From NCBI GenBank assembly GCA_000768855.1, contig JRAN01000060.1, positions 1 to 33,397 of the forward strand: a DNA stretch of 33,397 nt, read 5' to 3'. A program made the translations under genes and the position numbers. Positions 8,739 through 16,967 of this stretch are shown here, piece after piece. How positions within the stretch are numbered: position 1 is the stretch's first letter; every line of letters starts with the position of its first letter. Below the pieces are notes generated by a model. The model saw only the letters and a list, made by a program, of their open reading frames with translations, was not told the DNA's origin and did not search any database. The DNA is from Porphyromonadaceae bacterium COT-184 OH4590. GTDB taxonomy: Bacteria; Bacteroidota; Bacteroidia; Bacteroidales; Paludibacteraceae.

Positions 8739-9584
8739 TTAGTTAATAAACTTATTTACCACTTTCACAAATCGTTCGGGGTTTTCTTTTTGTGGCCAAT
8801 GCTTATGCTTTTCAAATATTTCGATGCGGGCATCAGGCAAAAGTTTTGCCGCTTCAATGACTGCTTTTATCGGTACTCCCGGATCTTTTTCGCCTGAGAC
8901 AAAAAGTACGGGCATTCGTATTTCGTGTAGCCGTGATGTAAAATTGCTTGTTATGTAGGTAGGATGTATCTCACTTCGTTGAAACGATGCAAACGGTATC
9001 ATTGCTTTGGGAGCTGTATAGAGCCTACTGATGGTATCAACCAGTTCGGTTGAAATTTTCTTTTTGTCGCCAAAAAGTGTCTGTTCCAATGTTTTTTGTG
9101 TTATCCAATGACTTTTGTATAAGAAAGTCAGCTTCTGATACCAAGTACTACGTACCATATATGCTGTAAATCTTTGACAAGGTAGTTGTTTGATGATACC
9201 CCAAGGAGCTACCAACACTATTTTCGACAACAATTGCGGATAATGCAATGCCATGTAAAGCGTGATGCCTCCACCCATTGATAAACCGCAAAGGCAGATG
9301 TTGGTCAATCCTAATTGTTCGATAAACTCATTTACAATTGTTCCATAGAATTTGGTAGAATATTCGATAGAGTCCGGTTTATCCGACTGTCCGTACCCAG
9401 GAAGGTCAATGGCTATCAATCTATTGTTACTTTGCCAGCATTCTAATATCTCTTTCCATGAAAGCATAGCGGAATCCACCCCTCCTCCATGTAAAAATAT
9501 GATAGGATTACCTTGACCATTCACCGTATAATAAACGATTTTGAGTCCTTGAATTGTAATGGACGATTTCCGAATGATATTCAT
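8739..9584 (-). CDS. Alpha/beta-fold hydrolase
   Basis: 281 residues, no signal peptide, so probably cytoplasmic. The fold markers are in order: the oxyanion-hole HGGG at 32-35, AIDLPGYGQSDKP at 58-70, the nucleophile elbow GLSMGGG with Ser102, the acid in GEKDPGVP (Asp234), and a His in KHKHWPQ (His262 best fits the G-H-W position). The residues after the elbow and the 130-200 cap region do not point to one substrate; family members include esterases, C-C bond hydrolases and lipases. It stands alone, with a TATCTTTG -7 element upstream and no co-directional neighbour nearby. Substrate cannot be assigned. Confidence 0.9.
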   Translation of the reverse strand: MNIIRKSSITIQGLKIVYYTVNGQGNPIIFLHGGGVDSAMLSWKEILECWQSNNRLIAIDLPGYGQSDKPDSIEYSTKFYGTIVNEFIEQLGLTNICLCGLSMGGGITLYMALHYPQLLSKIVLVAPWGIIKQLPCQRFTAYMVRSTWYQKLTFLYKSHWITQKTLEQTLFGDKKKISTELVDTISRLYTAPKAMIPFASFQRSEIHPTYITSNFTSRLHEIRMPVLFVSGEKDPGVPIKAVIEAAKLLPDARIEIFEKHKHWPQKENPERFVKVVNKFIN

Positions 9585-9621
9585 ACAGTTTGTTATAGGG
9601 GTTAATTACGATAGATATACG

Positions 9622-9629
9622 CAAAGATA
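9622..9629 (-). promoter_or_regulatory. Promoter -7 element for the alpha/beta hydrolase
   Basis: TATCTTTG on the minus strand, 38 bases before the hydrolase start. No convincing TTTG at the -33 position. Confidence 0.45.
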
Positions 9630-9770
9630 GTAAAAAATTAGCTAAATGATAAAAATCTTTACTTAACCAATTTTGAATCTTTTTTTGTAATATGTTTGTT
9701 TATATTTAGTAAATTGTTTAGTATAATGTACTTTATAAATGTTTCCTGTTCGCTTTACGAATAATTTTAG

Positions 9771-9778
9771 TAATTTTG
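9771..9778 (+). promoter_or_regulatory. Promoter -7 element left in front of the rlmD fragment
   Basis: TAATTTTG matches TAnnTTTG and lies about 70 bases before the rlmD-like fragment on the same strand. It suggests that the fragment is still at its original promoter and that the 3' part of the gene was lost. Confidence 0.4.
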
Positions 9779-9847
9779 TGTCGAATTAAGTCTCAGTTAA
9801 TTTTGTTATAAACAAATTATTAGTGAGAACACAATCAAATAAACCTG

Positions 9848-9958
9848 ATGTAAAAGAAAAATAAAAAGCCATTGCCATTGCTTGAAAATATAGAGATAAC
9901 GGATGTAGCTGCCGATGGAAAGGTTATTGCCAAAGTTGATGACTTAGAAGCGTATTAA
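9848..9958 (+). pseudogene. 5' fragment of a RumA/RlmD-type 23S rRNA uracil methyltransferase gene
   Basis: An ATG at 9848 is followed at once by TAA; the same frame then encodes KKNKKPLP and LENIEITDVAADGKVIAKV before ending at 9956-9958. From memory, Bacteroidota RlmD/RumA proteins begin in just this way (Lys-rich start, KPLP, then ITDVAAxGKxIAKV of the TRAM domain). Only about 34 of some 450 or more expected codons remain: no TRAM end, no iron-sulfur cysteines, no SAM domain. The second codon stop and the abrupt end after VDDL mark it as dead. It faces the short 3' end of lpxK 60 bases away, so a deletion joint between the two is likely. Confidence 0.75.
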
Positions 9959-10017
9959 TAGTTAGATATCAACAGTTACAGAGAACCAATCAACAGGTGT
10001 TTGAGGCATTGTTTTAT

Positions 10018-10965
10018 TTACAGAAACTTCACTCTTACCTCTACCGAATATATTGAGGTTTTTGCTTTTGAGGTAAGTGTAGGGGCTGAGAGTAGTCTTG
10101 CAGCGTCTTTTTCGGTAACAATTATAATAGTGTCATGGTCGGCTAAGCGGTTAATTTTATCAATGTCGCTTTCGGTAAAATGGTGGTGGTCGGGGTAGAT
10201 GGTTTTAGCCATCGTGCGGCAAAATGGGCTAATATAACTGTAAAGAGTATCGGCATTAACCACCCCTGTAACAACGTGTATATCGTGCTTTTGGCTAATG
10301 TCTAAAGGCGCGGAGCTAAATATATTTTGAGGTGGGAAAAACTCAAAGGTCGAAAACCTAAGCTTTGTCCCTTGTCGCAACCTCAGTTGCTCTGCCCACC
10401 ACCGTTTGTCTGTCCCGTTCAAATTGGGCGGACATTTGGTTACTATTACCTCGTTGGCTCGCTTTATGCCTCTGCGGCTCTCTCTAAGCGATCCGTATGG
10501 CATTATGTGGTCGGAGAATATGGGGCGATTGAAGTCGATCAGCACTATCTGATGCCCTGCCACCAAACGCCTATATTGGAAACCGTCGTCGAGCAGTATC
10601 ACATCGGGCTTAGAAGACTGTGACAACAGGTATTTGATAGAGTTAATACGGTCTTTATTGACCACAAGGGTAATACCGGGAAATTTTCTAAAAATCTGAT
10701 ATGGTTCATCGCCTATGCTATCGGCTGTGGCTGTGCTATCGGCAACTACCATTCCTTTGGTTTTACGCTTGTAACCTCTGCTAAGTATTGCCACATGTTT
10801 GCCCTGTTCCAGATAATTGCGTATAAAGTATTCTATATGAGGTGTTTTGCCTGTGCCTCCGACAGTGATATTGCCCACCGTTATTATCGGCAAGTCGAAA
10901 CGGTGCGACCTCAATATTTTAAGGTCGTATAATAGGTTTCTTATCAATGTGATGAGGAAAAACAT
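10018..10965 (-). CDS. lpxK: Tetraacyldisaccharide 4'-kinase (short at both ends)
   Basis: 315 residues. Phosphorylates the 4' position of the lipid A disaccharide precursor at the inner membrane. The P-loop is GNITVGGTGKTPH starting at residue 31, followed by AILSRGYKRKTKG, DSIGDEPYQIFRKFP, DVILLDDGFQYRRL, and PDHHHFTESDI. A hydrophobic N-terminus (FFLITLIRNLLYD) is present but shorter than usual; an in-frame TAG directly precedes the ATG, so no longer start exists. The C-terminus stops after VEVRVKFL, where relatives normally add about 20-35 residues. Starts 22 bases after pheT, so the two are co-transcribed. The core looks functional; the lost tail may be tolerated or may reflect the nearby rearrangement. 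Confidence 0.92.
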   Translation of the reverse strand: MFFLITLIRNLLYDLKILRSHRFDLPIITVGNITVGGTGKTPHIEYFIRNYLEQGKHVAILSRGYKRKTKGMVVADSTATADSIGDEPYQIFRKFPGITLVVNKDRINSIKYLLSQSSKPDVILLDDGFQYRRLVAGHQIVLIDFNRPIFSDHIMPYGSLRESRRGIKRANEVIVTKCPPNLNGTDKRWWAEQLRLRQGTKLRFSTFEFFPPQNIFSSAPLDISQKHDIHVVTGVVNADTLYSYISPFCRTMAKTIYPDHHHFTESDIDKINRLADHDTIIIVTEKDAARLLSAPTLTSKAKTSIYSVEVRVKFL

Positions 10966-10987
10966 CTATGCCGTCGGAGGTAAGTGT

Positions 10988-13462
10988 TTATCGGATTTTT
11001 GCATCGAGCTGCTGCTCAAAATTCTTTTGCAGTTTACACATTATGCTGTCTATCTGGCTGTCAGTAAGTGTTTTGTTGTTATCCTGCAAAATAAAATTCA
11101 CCGCATACGACTTTTTGCCCTCTTCCAGATTTTTACCCTCATACACATCAAATAGCGTAACTCGCCTCAACAGGCGTTTTTCGGTAGCAAAAGCTATACT
11201 CTCTATCTGTCCGAAAGAGATATTTTTATCCACAAGCAGAGCCAAATCACGCGATACTTCGGGGAATTTAGATATTTCATCGAACTTAATACTTCTATCG
11301 GCACTTAGAGCTAAAGCCTCATCCCAAAGAATATCTGCATAAAATACCTCATCTTTGATATCAAATATTTTAAGAATATCTTTCGAAACAATACCTGCTA
11401 CAGCAAGCCTCTTGCCCGATGCGGTGCTATATTCGAGGGCTTGAACGAAAATATTATTTTCTATCTCCTTTACCGATAGTTTTTTTATACCCAAACGCAG
11501 AAAAATATTTTGCATATATGCTTTGAGGTCATAAAAGGAGGTCTTCTCTTCTTTGTGTAACCAACTCTGTACAAGTTTTTTACCGGTAATCCATAAACCG
11601 AGATGTTCGCTCTGTGTGTAGGCGTCGAGAGGGTCGTTACCCTCACTCTTTGAATCGGTAGAGTAGCGATAGCAGTTGCCGAACTCGTAGAATTTGAGGT
11701 TGCCATTCTGACGATTGATATTGTAAGCCATACTCTCGAGACCACCAAAAAGTAGTGTCTGACGCATCACATTTAGGTCGTTGCTAAGGGCATTCATTAC
11801 CGACACATTGTGCTTGGCTGGGTATGTGGTAAGATTGTCATAATATTGGCTTTTAGAGAACGAATTGTTCATTATTTCATAAAAACCGTTGGCGGTAAGC
11901 TGTTCGCTAATAATATTTTGCGAAGAATGTCTGTCTGGTTTCCGACTATATGAGAGCGATGTTTTTACACTTTGTGAAATCTCGATTTTATCATATCCGT
12001 AAATTCTGAGAATCTCCTCTATCACATCTATATCTCGCTGTACATCGGTGCGATAGGCAGGTACTTTGAGCCTATAAACAGTATCTTTGACAGAGTTGTC
12101 GCTGTTTTTTGCCAATATATCTATTTCGAGCCCTTTTAGAATGTTTTCAATTGTTTGTGTGTCAATATTTTGACCAATAAGTGAATAGATTTTTTTTAGG
12201 CTTACATCTACCATAAAATCCTCTATCTGTTTGGGATATATGTCGATAATATCACTTGCAATAGAGCCTCCGGCAATCTGAACCACCATAGAAGCGGCTA
12301 AACGAAGCACATAGATAGTATCGTGCGGATTGATACCACGCTCGAATCTAAAACTCGAATCGGTGTTAAGTCCGTGATGTCGAGCCGATTTGCGTGTGCT
12401 GACAGGATTGAAATAAGCACTTTCAATAAAAATTGATTTAGTCGTTTTGCTCACACCGGATTGTAGTCCGCCGAATATACCTGCCATACATATTGGTTTT
12501 TGGGCATCGCATATCATCAGATCGGTATCGGTAAGAGTGCGTTGTACATTGTCAAGAGTAACGAATGACTCTCTATTGAGAGCATTGCGAACCACTATGG
12601 TTTTGCCCTCGATAGCATCGGCATCGAAAGCGTGCAGAGGCTGCCCAAAGGAGTGTAGCAGGTAGTTGGTAATATCCACCACATTATTGATAGGGCTTAG
12701 TCCAATCGACTTTAAGCGGTTTTGTAGCCATTCCGGTGATTGAGCCACAGTAACACCCGTAAGCGAAATACCTGCATAACGAGGACAAGCAGCGCTGTTT
12801 TTGACTTTAACATTTATCTTTATCGCCCCGTTGCTTGGTGGCAACTCTGCCTCTTGGGGACGAACCAGCATGGAGCTTATCCCGTGCGTATTGCAATATG
12901 CGTGCAGGTCGCGAGCCACACCGTAGTGCGATATGGCATCGGAGCGGTTTGGGGTAATATCTACCTCTATAACACTATCGGTCTCCACTTGGTAATAGTC
13001 TTTTGCCAATGTGCCTACCACAGCATCCGAAGGCAGTACAATGATACCGTCGGAAGAGTTACCCACGCCTATCTCAGTTTCGGAGCAAATCATACCAAAA
13101 CTCTCTACACCTCGTATCTTCGAACGCTTGATTACAAACGCCTCATCGCCACTGTAAAGTTTAGTTCCAATGGTTGCAACCACCACCTTTTGCCCTTGGG
13201 CTACATTGGGAGCACCGCACACTATTTGTAGAGTTTCATCGGCTCCTATATCGACTGTGGTAACGTGCAGGTGGTCGGAATTTTCGTGGGCTATACAGGT
13301 TTTGACTTCGCCTATTACAAGCCCCGCAAGTCCTCCTTTAACACTCTCGTATTCAGACACGTGCCCTACCTCTAAACCGATTGAGGTTAATATTTTGGCT
13401 ATCTCCTGTGCCGTTAGGTCTGTTTTGATATAATCTTTCAACCAAGATAATGATATATTCAT
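10988..13462 (-). CDS. pheT: Phenylalanyl-tRNA synthetase beta subunit
   Basis: 824 residues, full length for the bacterial beta chain, which pairs with PheS (not in this window) to charge tRNA-Phe. Domain order: N-terminal B1 (NISLSWLKDYIKTDL), the tRNA-binding OB domain (VIGEVKTCIAHENSDHLHVT, then IVCGAPNVAQGQKVVVA), B3/B4 editing domain with RYAGISLTGV and FGQPLHAFDAD, B5 (IDVIEEILRIYGYDKIE), the catalytic-like B6-B7 fold, and a C-terminal FDX-ACB anticodon-binding domain (KFPEVSRDLALLVDKNISFG; SYAVNFILQDNNKTLTD). Preceded by a TATCTTTG promoter element; first gene of a pheT-lpxK operon. Confidence 0.97.
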   Translation of the reverse strand: MNISLSWLKDYIKTDLTAQEIAKILTSIGLEVGHVSEYESVKGGLAGLVIGEVKTCIAHENSDHLHVTTVDIGADETLQIVCGAPNVAQGQKVVVATIGTKLYSGDEAFVIKRSKIRGVESFGMICSETEIGVGNSSDGIIVLPSDAVVGTLAKDYYQVETDSVIEVDITPNRSDAISHYGVARDLHAYCNTHGISSMLVRPQEAELPPSNGAIKINVKVKNSAACPRYAGISLTGVTVAQSPEWLQNRLKSIGLSPINNVVDITNYLLHSFGQPLHAFDADAIEGKTIVVRNALNRESFVTLDNVQRTLTDTDLMICDAQKPICMAGIFGGLQSGVSKTTKSIFIESAYFNPVSTRKSARHHGLNTDSSFRFERGINPHDTIYVLRLAASMVVQIAGGSIASDIIDIYPKQIEDFMVDVSLKKIYSLIGQNIDTQTIENILKGLEIDILAKNSDNSVKDTVYRLKVPAYRTDVQRDIDVIEEILRIYGYDKIEISQSVKTSLSYSRKPDRHSSQNIISEQLTANGFYEIMNNSFSKSQYYDNLTTYPAKHNVSVMNALSNDLNVMRQTLLFGGLESMAYNINRQNGNLKFYEFGNCYRYSTDSKSEGNDPLDAYTQSEHLGLWITGKKLVQSWLHKEEKTSFYDLKAYMQNIFLRLGIKKLSVKEIENNIFVQALEYSTASGKRLAVAGIVSKDILKIFDIKDEVFYADILWDEALALSADRSIKFDEISKFPEVSRDLALLVDKNISFGQIESIAFATEKRLLRRVTLFDVYEGKNLEEGKKSYAVNFILQDNNKTLTDSQIDSIMCKLQKNFEQQLDAKIR

Positions 13463-13516
13463 CTTTCTGATTAAGTTTTTATTTGCAAATGCTTAATTCA
13501 AATTATTTATAGCCTA

Positions 13517-13524
13517 CAAAGATA
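13517..13524 (-). promoter_or_regulatory. Promoter -7 element for pheT-lpxK
   Basis: TATCTTTG on the minus strand, 55 bases before the pheT start. The -33 element is not evident. Confidence 0.5.
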
Positions 13525-13545
13525 GGAAAAATAATTGAGAAATTT

Positions 13546-13579
13546 AGACTGAGATTGCAAAGCAATTTCAGCAAAGTCT
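13546..13579 (-). terminator. Hairpin downstream of dapA, possible terminator
   Basis: A 10-bp stem with one wobble pair (13549-13558 with 13562-13571, loop AAA), extended by AGACT/AGTCT at its base. It lies between the dapA stop and the pheT promoter. There is no clean T-run, so it may be a weak or factor-dependent terminator. Confidence 0.4.
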
Positions 13580-13637
13580 CTGAGCAATATCAAATTTTTT
13601 TCAATTAATTATGACTAAAAAATGGATGCAAAAGGCA

Positions 13638-14546
13638 CTAAAATAGTATTTTATCTTCGAGTTTGTTTATTTCGGCAAGTACCTTTTTGATTTTCTCCAT
13701 AGTGTTAATAGTAGTTGGCACCAGAGGCAAACGCAAATTGTTTTTTATCAATCCCATTAAGGAGAGCATTGATTTGACACCAGCCGGGTTACCGTCTATA
13801 AATAGCAAGTCCATAAGTTCGGTAAATCGGTAGTGTATCTGGCGAGCTCCTATAAGGTCGCCTCTAAGGGCAAATCTTACCATCGAACCAAATTCTTTTG
13901 GTAAAGCATTGCCTATAACAGATATAACTCCCTCTGCTCCAAGTGTTATCAGTGGAAACGTAATGCCGTCATCTCCGGATATTACCATAAAGTTTTTGGG
14001 CTTGTTTTTGATAATCTCGTCTATCTGATGAAAATTGCCCGAAGCCTCTTTGATAGCCACAATATTGTGAAATTCTTTAGCCAGTCGCAAAGTGGTTTGT
14101 GAGGTAATGTTTACCGAAGTTCTGCCAGGTACATTGTAAAGAATTATAGGCATATCGGTAGATTTAGCAATGGCTTTATAATGCTGGTAAAGACCCTCTT
14201 GCGAAGGTTTGTTGTAGTATGGGGTTACCGATAGTATAGCCGAAATACCTTCAAAGTCGGTTCTCTTTATCTGTTCTACCACTCCAGCAGTATTATTACC
14301 TCCTATGCCCAATACAATAGGAATACGCCCATTGGATTTCTCTACTACGAAACGTGTGATTTTATCTTTTTCGTCTGTTGTAAGAGTTGGGGTTTCGGCA
14401 GTAGTGCCGCACACCACCAAATAGTTTGTGTCGCTGTCTATTTGGTATTCAATAAGATTTTGCAGGGCATCAAAATCCACATTACCATCATCTTTAAAAG
14501 GTGTTACCAATGCAACCCCCATTCCAATCAATTTATTTTGAAGCAT
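13638..14546 (-). CDS. dapA: 4-hydroxy-tetrahydrodipicolinate synthase
   Basis: 302 residues. Condenses pyruvate with aspartate semialdehyde at the start of the diaminopimelate/lysine branch, feeding peptidoglycan cross-links. TIM-barrel class I aldolase: CGTTAETPTL (Thr48-Thr49), YYNKPSQEGLYQHY, ILYNVPGRTSVN with Tyr137 and Arg142, and the Schiff-base lysine in VAIKEASGN (Lys166). GDDGITFPLITLGAEGVISV completes the signature. It ends the rfbB / DUF6913-like / dapA gene string, starting 23 bases after the DUF6913-like gene. Confidence 0.97.
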   Translation of the reverse strand: MLQNKLIGMGVALVTPFKDDGNVDFDALQNLIEYQIDSDTNYLVVCGTTAETPTLTTDEKDKITRFVVEKSNGRIPIVLGIGGNNTAGVVEQIKRTDFEGISAILSVTPYYNKPSQEGLYQHYKAIAKSTDMPIILYNVPGRTSVNITSQTTLRLAKEFHNIVAIKEASGNFHQIDEIIKNKPKNFMVISGDDGITFPLITLGAEGVISVIGNALPKEFGSMVRFALRGDLIGARQIHYRFTELMDLLFIDGNPAGVKSMLSLMGLIKNNLRLPLVPTTINTMEKIKKVLAEINKLEDKILF

Positions 14547-14569
14547 ATATAAAATACGGTTTTTATTTT

Positions 14570-15115
14570 TTAGCCTCTAACATTTATTTTTTTTAGATAG
14601 AACAAAAATTGCTCTAAAATAAATCTACGACTGATATACTGATGATTTGTTGTCTCTATTAGGAAATTGAAGTTAAAGTCGCTGTTTTTATCGGTGCCAC
14701 AAAACAATGTTGCATCGGCATTTATTAGCATATAAAGTAGAGGCACAAAACTTTTTTGATTGACATCGAAAACTACATCAAACTTGCGATTTTTTATATC
14801 ATCTATTATTATACTTGAGGGTTTACCTATAAAAGAGAGGTCGCTTTTTTTGATGATAATTCGATTGAGGGTCGATACCAAAGAGGTATCTTTACTATGT
14901 ACGTAACAACAAGAAACTACACTTTTGTTATCCGCCTTGAGCATATTTTCAAGTTCGATAATCTCGCCAAACTCTTCGTCTCTATTGACACTGCACACCA
15001 AAAGGCAACTGTTGATTTCGGAATAGTTCAAAAAAGCTCTGTTTGAGTTTTTGATACTGTTTTTCTTGACCTTTTTTAGTACAATACTTCTATTTATTTT
15101 CTTGAAAAGCTTCAT
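14570..15115 (-). CDS. DUF6913-like protein
   Basis: 181 residues, basic N-terminus (KKINRSIVLKKVKKNSIKNS), no signal peptide or membrane segment, so a soluble cytoplasmic protein is expected. The pattern FDVVFDVNQKSFVPLLYML followed by ADATLFCG resembles the uncharacterised Bacteroidota DUF6913 family, whose members I recall next to dapA. Position between rfbB and dapA (37 and 23-base gaps, same strand) supports that. Function unknown. Confidence 0.7.
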   Translation of the reverse strand: MKLFKKINRSIVLKKVKKNSIKNSNRAFLNYSEINSCLLVCSVNRDEEFGEIIELENMLKADNKSVVSCCYVHSKDTSLVSTLNRIIIKKSDLSFIGKPSSIIIDDIKNRKFDVVFDVNQKSFVPLLYMLINADATLFCGTDKNSDFNFNFLIETTNHQYISRRFILEQFLFYLKKINVRG

Positions 15116-15152
15116 TAACCCTGCTCTTTATAAGTAATTAACAATCAAACAA

Positions 15153-16208
15153 CTATTTGCTGTACTGTAGTTCGTAATACTTCTGATACTCTCCTGAAGT
15201 AACATTACGCACCCACTCTTCGTTTGCCAGATACCAATCGACGGTTTTTTCGAGCCCCTCTTCGAACTGCAAAGATGGAGTCCAGCCAAGTTCATTTTGT
15301 AGCTTTGAGGAGTCTATGGCATATCTAAGGTCGTGTCCGGCTCTATCTGTAACAAATGTTATCAGTTGTTGGCTTTCGCCCTCTGTCCGCCCGAGTTTTT
15401 TGTCCATAATATTACACAAAAGTCTTATCAAATCTATGTTTCGCCACTCATTATTGCCTCCGATATTGTATGTCTGCCCATCTTTCCCTTTGTGAAATAT
15501 GATATCAATGGCAGCAGCGTGGTCTTCGACAAAAAGCCAGTCTCTTACATTCTCGCCCTTACCATAAATAGGTATTGGTTTATTGTTTTTTATGTTGTTG
15601 ATAGCCAAAGGTATTAGCTTTTCGGGGAAGTGGTGCGAACCGTAGTTGTTGGAGCAGTTGGAGACTACTACGGGCAAGCCGTATGTGTCGTGAAACGCTC
15701 TTACGAAATGGTCTGACGATGCTTTTGATGCCGAATATGGCGAATGCGGGTCATATTTGGTCTCTTCCGTAAAAAATGTGCCGTCAAATTCCAATGCCCC
15801 GTACACCTCATCGGTAGATACGTGATAAAATCGTTTATCAGTATAATTGTCTTTCCAAAGTTCTTTGGCACAATGCAATAAGTTGCAAGTACCCAATACA
15901 TTGGTGCGGATAAACACAAATGGATCGGTGATACTTCTATCCACATGGCTTTCGGCTGCCAAATGCACTACTCCATCCGGTTTATAGAAAGCAAAAAGCT
16001 CCTTTAGAGCCTCAAAGTCGGTAATATCGACCTTTTCAAATTTATAGTTTGGTTTGGAGGCAATATCTTCTAAGTTTGCCAAATTGCCGGCATAAGTCAG
16101 AGCATCCAGATTTACTATACAATAATCGGGATATTTATTTACAAATAGACGTACCACGTGTGAACCGATAAATCCTGCTCCACCTGTTATAAAAAGAGTC
16201 TTAGACAT
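15153..16208 (-). CDS. rfbB: dTDP-glucose 4,6-dehydratase
   Basis: 351 residues. Converts dTDP-glucose to dTDP-4-keto-6-deoxyglucose, the branch point for dTDP-rhamnose and other deoxysugars of surface glycans. Extended SDR: NAD-binding GGAGFIG at 9-15, the catalytic STDEVYG (Thr132-Asp133-Glu134), and YSASK (Tyr158, Lys162). HLAAESHVDRSI, NNYGSHHFPEKLIPL and VRDWLFVEDHA are typical of RmlB rather than of other epimerases. The usual partners rmlA, rmlC and rmlD are not nearby, so the pathway must be completed elsewhere. First gene of the string leading to dapA. Confidence 0.95.
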   Translation of the reverse strand: MSKTLFITGGAGFIGSHVVRLFVNKYPDYCIVNLDALTYAGNLANLEDIASKPNYKFEKVDITDFEALKELFAFYKPDGVVHLAAESHVDRSITDPFVFIRTNVLGTCNLLHCAKELWKDNYTDKRFYHVSTDEVYGALEFDGTFFTEETKYDPHSPYSASKASSDHFVRAFHDTYGLPVVVSNCSNNYGSHHFPEKLIPLAINNIKNNKPIPIYGKGENVRDWLFVEDHAAAIDIIFHKGKDGQTYNIGGNNEWRNIDLIRLLCNIMDKKLGRTEGESQQLITFVTDRAGHDLRYAIDSSKLQNELGWTPSLQFEEGLEKTVDWYLANEEWVRNVTSGEYQKYYELQYSK

Positions 16209-16237
16209 ATTAGTTAGGTTGTTTTTTTGATTTTTTG

Positions 16238-16269
16238 CAAAGGTACATTTTTTTATAAAATAAACCCAA
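16238..16269 (-). promoter_or_regulatory. Promoter for rfbB and downstream genes
   Basis: On the minus strand TTG (16267-16269), 21 bases, TACCTTTG (16238-16245), 29 bases before the rfbB start. Near-perfect Bacteroidota promoter. Confidence 0.65.
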
Positions 16270-16296
16270 TATATTTTTTAAACTAATATATTGGGT
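16264..16296 (-). terminator. Terminator of the PepSY-like lipoprotein gene
   Basis: A perfect 11-bp inverted repeat, ACCCAATATAT (16264-16274) with its complement (16286-16296), 11-base loop, 29 bases after the stop codon and followed on the minus strand by a T-rich stretch. Its distal arm overlaps the -33 region of the rfbB promoter. Confidence 0.6.
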
Positions 16297-16325
16297 AAAA
16301 TTTACAATTGTTTCGAATACAATTT

Positions 16326-16778
16326 TTAGTCGTCTATTCTCAGGAACTTACCTTGTTTGTCAAATTCTAAAGTAATGTCATTAGCCAATTCGATTTGGTA
16401 GCCATAACGCTCTTTGTCGATTTCAACTATAGAGGTATTAGGATAGTTTGTTTTGCAATAACTAACTATACCAGAAGGTAATAGTGTCAAAATAGAGCTT
16501 GGAACAGCCGATGTTTTGCAATCAATATGGTCCCATTCGCCATTTTTATCAAATTCCAACTCCCAACCATTGGAAAGATACACATCCCAATTGTAGCTGA
16601 CACCCTCTTTATCTTTTACGACACGATTTACCGTAATATCTTTAAAATGCGTTGAAATAAAATTTTTACTTACCTTTGGCAATTTATCAAATGTTACAGT
16701 TTTGTCACTTTCACATCCTACCATAATCACTGTACTTATCATAAAAGATGCTACTAAAAAAAATTTTAATATTTTCAT
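16326..16778 (-). CDS. PepSY-like (DUF2874) lipoprotein
   Basis: 150 residues. The signal peptide ends IMVGC, predicted lipidation at Cys22. The mature part is two copies of one motif: a helix leading to a strand pair that ends WELEFDKNGEWDHID (about residue 86) and again ITLEFDKQGKFLRID at the C-terminus. That two-repeat layout with D-K-x-G turns is typical of the PepSY-like periplasmic proteins common in Bacteroidota. Their ligand is unknown; BLIP-like inhibitor folds have been noted in the family. Monocistronic, with its own near-consensus promoter and terminator. Unusually for this window, AGGAG lies just before the ATG. Confidence 0.8.
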   Translation of the reverse strand: MKILKFFLVASFMISTVIMVGCESDKTVTFDKLPKVSKNFISTHFKDITVNRVVKDKEGVSYNWDVYLSNGWELEFDKNGEWDHIDCKTSAVPSSILTLLPSGIVSYCKTNYPNTSIVEIDKERYGYQIELANDITLEFDKQGKFLRIDD

Positions 16779-16831
16779 TTTTAATTCTCCTTTATTAATT
16801 TGTTTTACTTATTATTTATTAAATTTGATAG

Positions 16832-16862
16832 CAAAGGTATAATAAAAACTTTAACAAACAAA
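16832..16862 (-). promoter_or_regulatory. Promoter of the PepSY-like lipoprotein gene
   Basis: On the minus strand TTTG (16859-16862), 19 bases, TACCTTTG (16832-16839). Consensus spacing; the start codon is about 54 bases downstream. Confidence 0.75.
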
Positions 16863-16967
16863 TTTATTATTGCATTTTAACTTTTTTTATACACGCATAA
16901 GTATATTGATATTATCTATAACAATAGACATGAAATGGTAGTTGGTTGAATATATGGCTTTTAAGTT

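Noticed and set aside
10018-10060. Frameshift restoring the lpxK tail
   Set aside because: The alternative frame past the stop gives NKTMPQTPVDWFSVTVDI, which does not resemble the family C-terminus, so no repair is claimed.
12740-13231. 163-residue ORF antisense to pheT
   Set aside because: It lies wholly within conserved pheT coding sequence and has no protein-like motifs or promoter.
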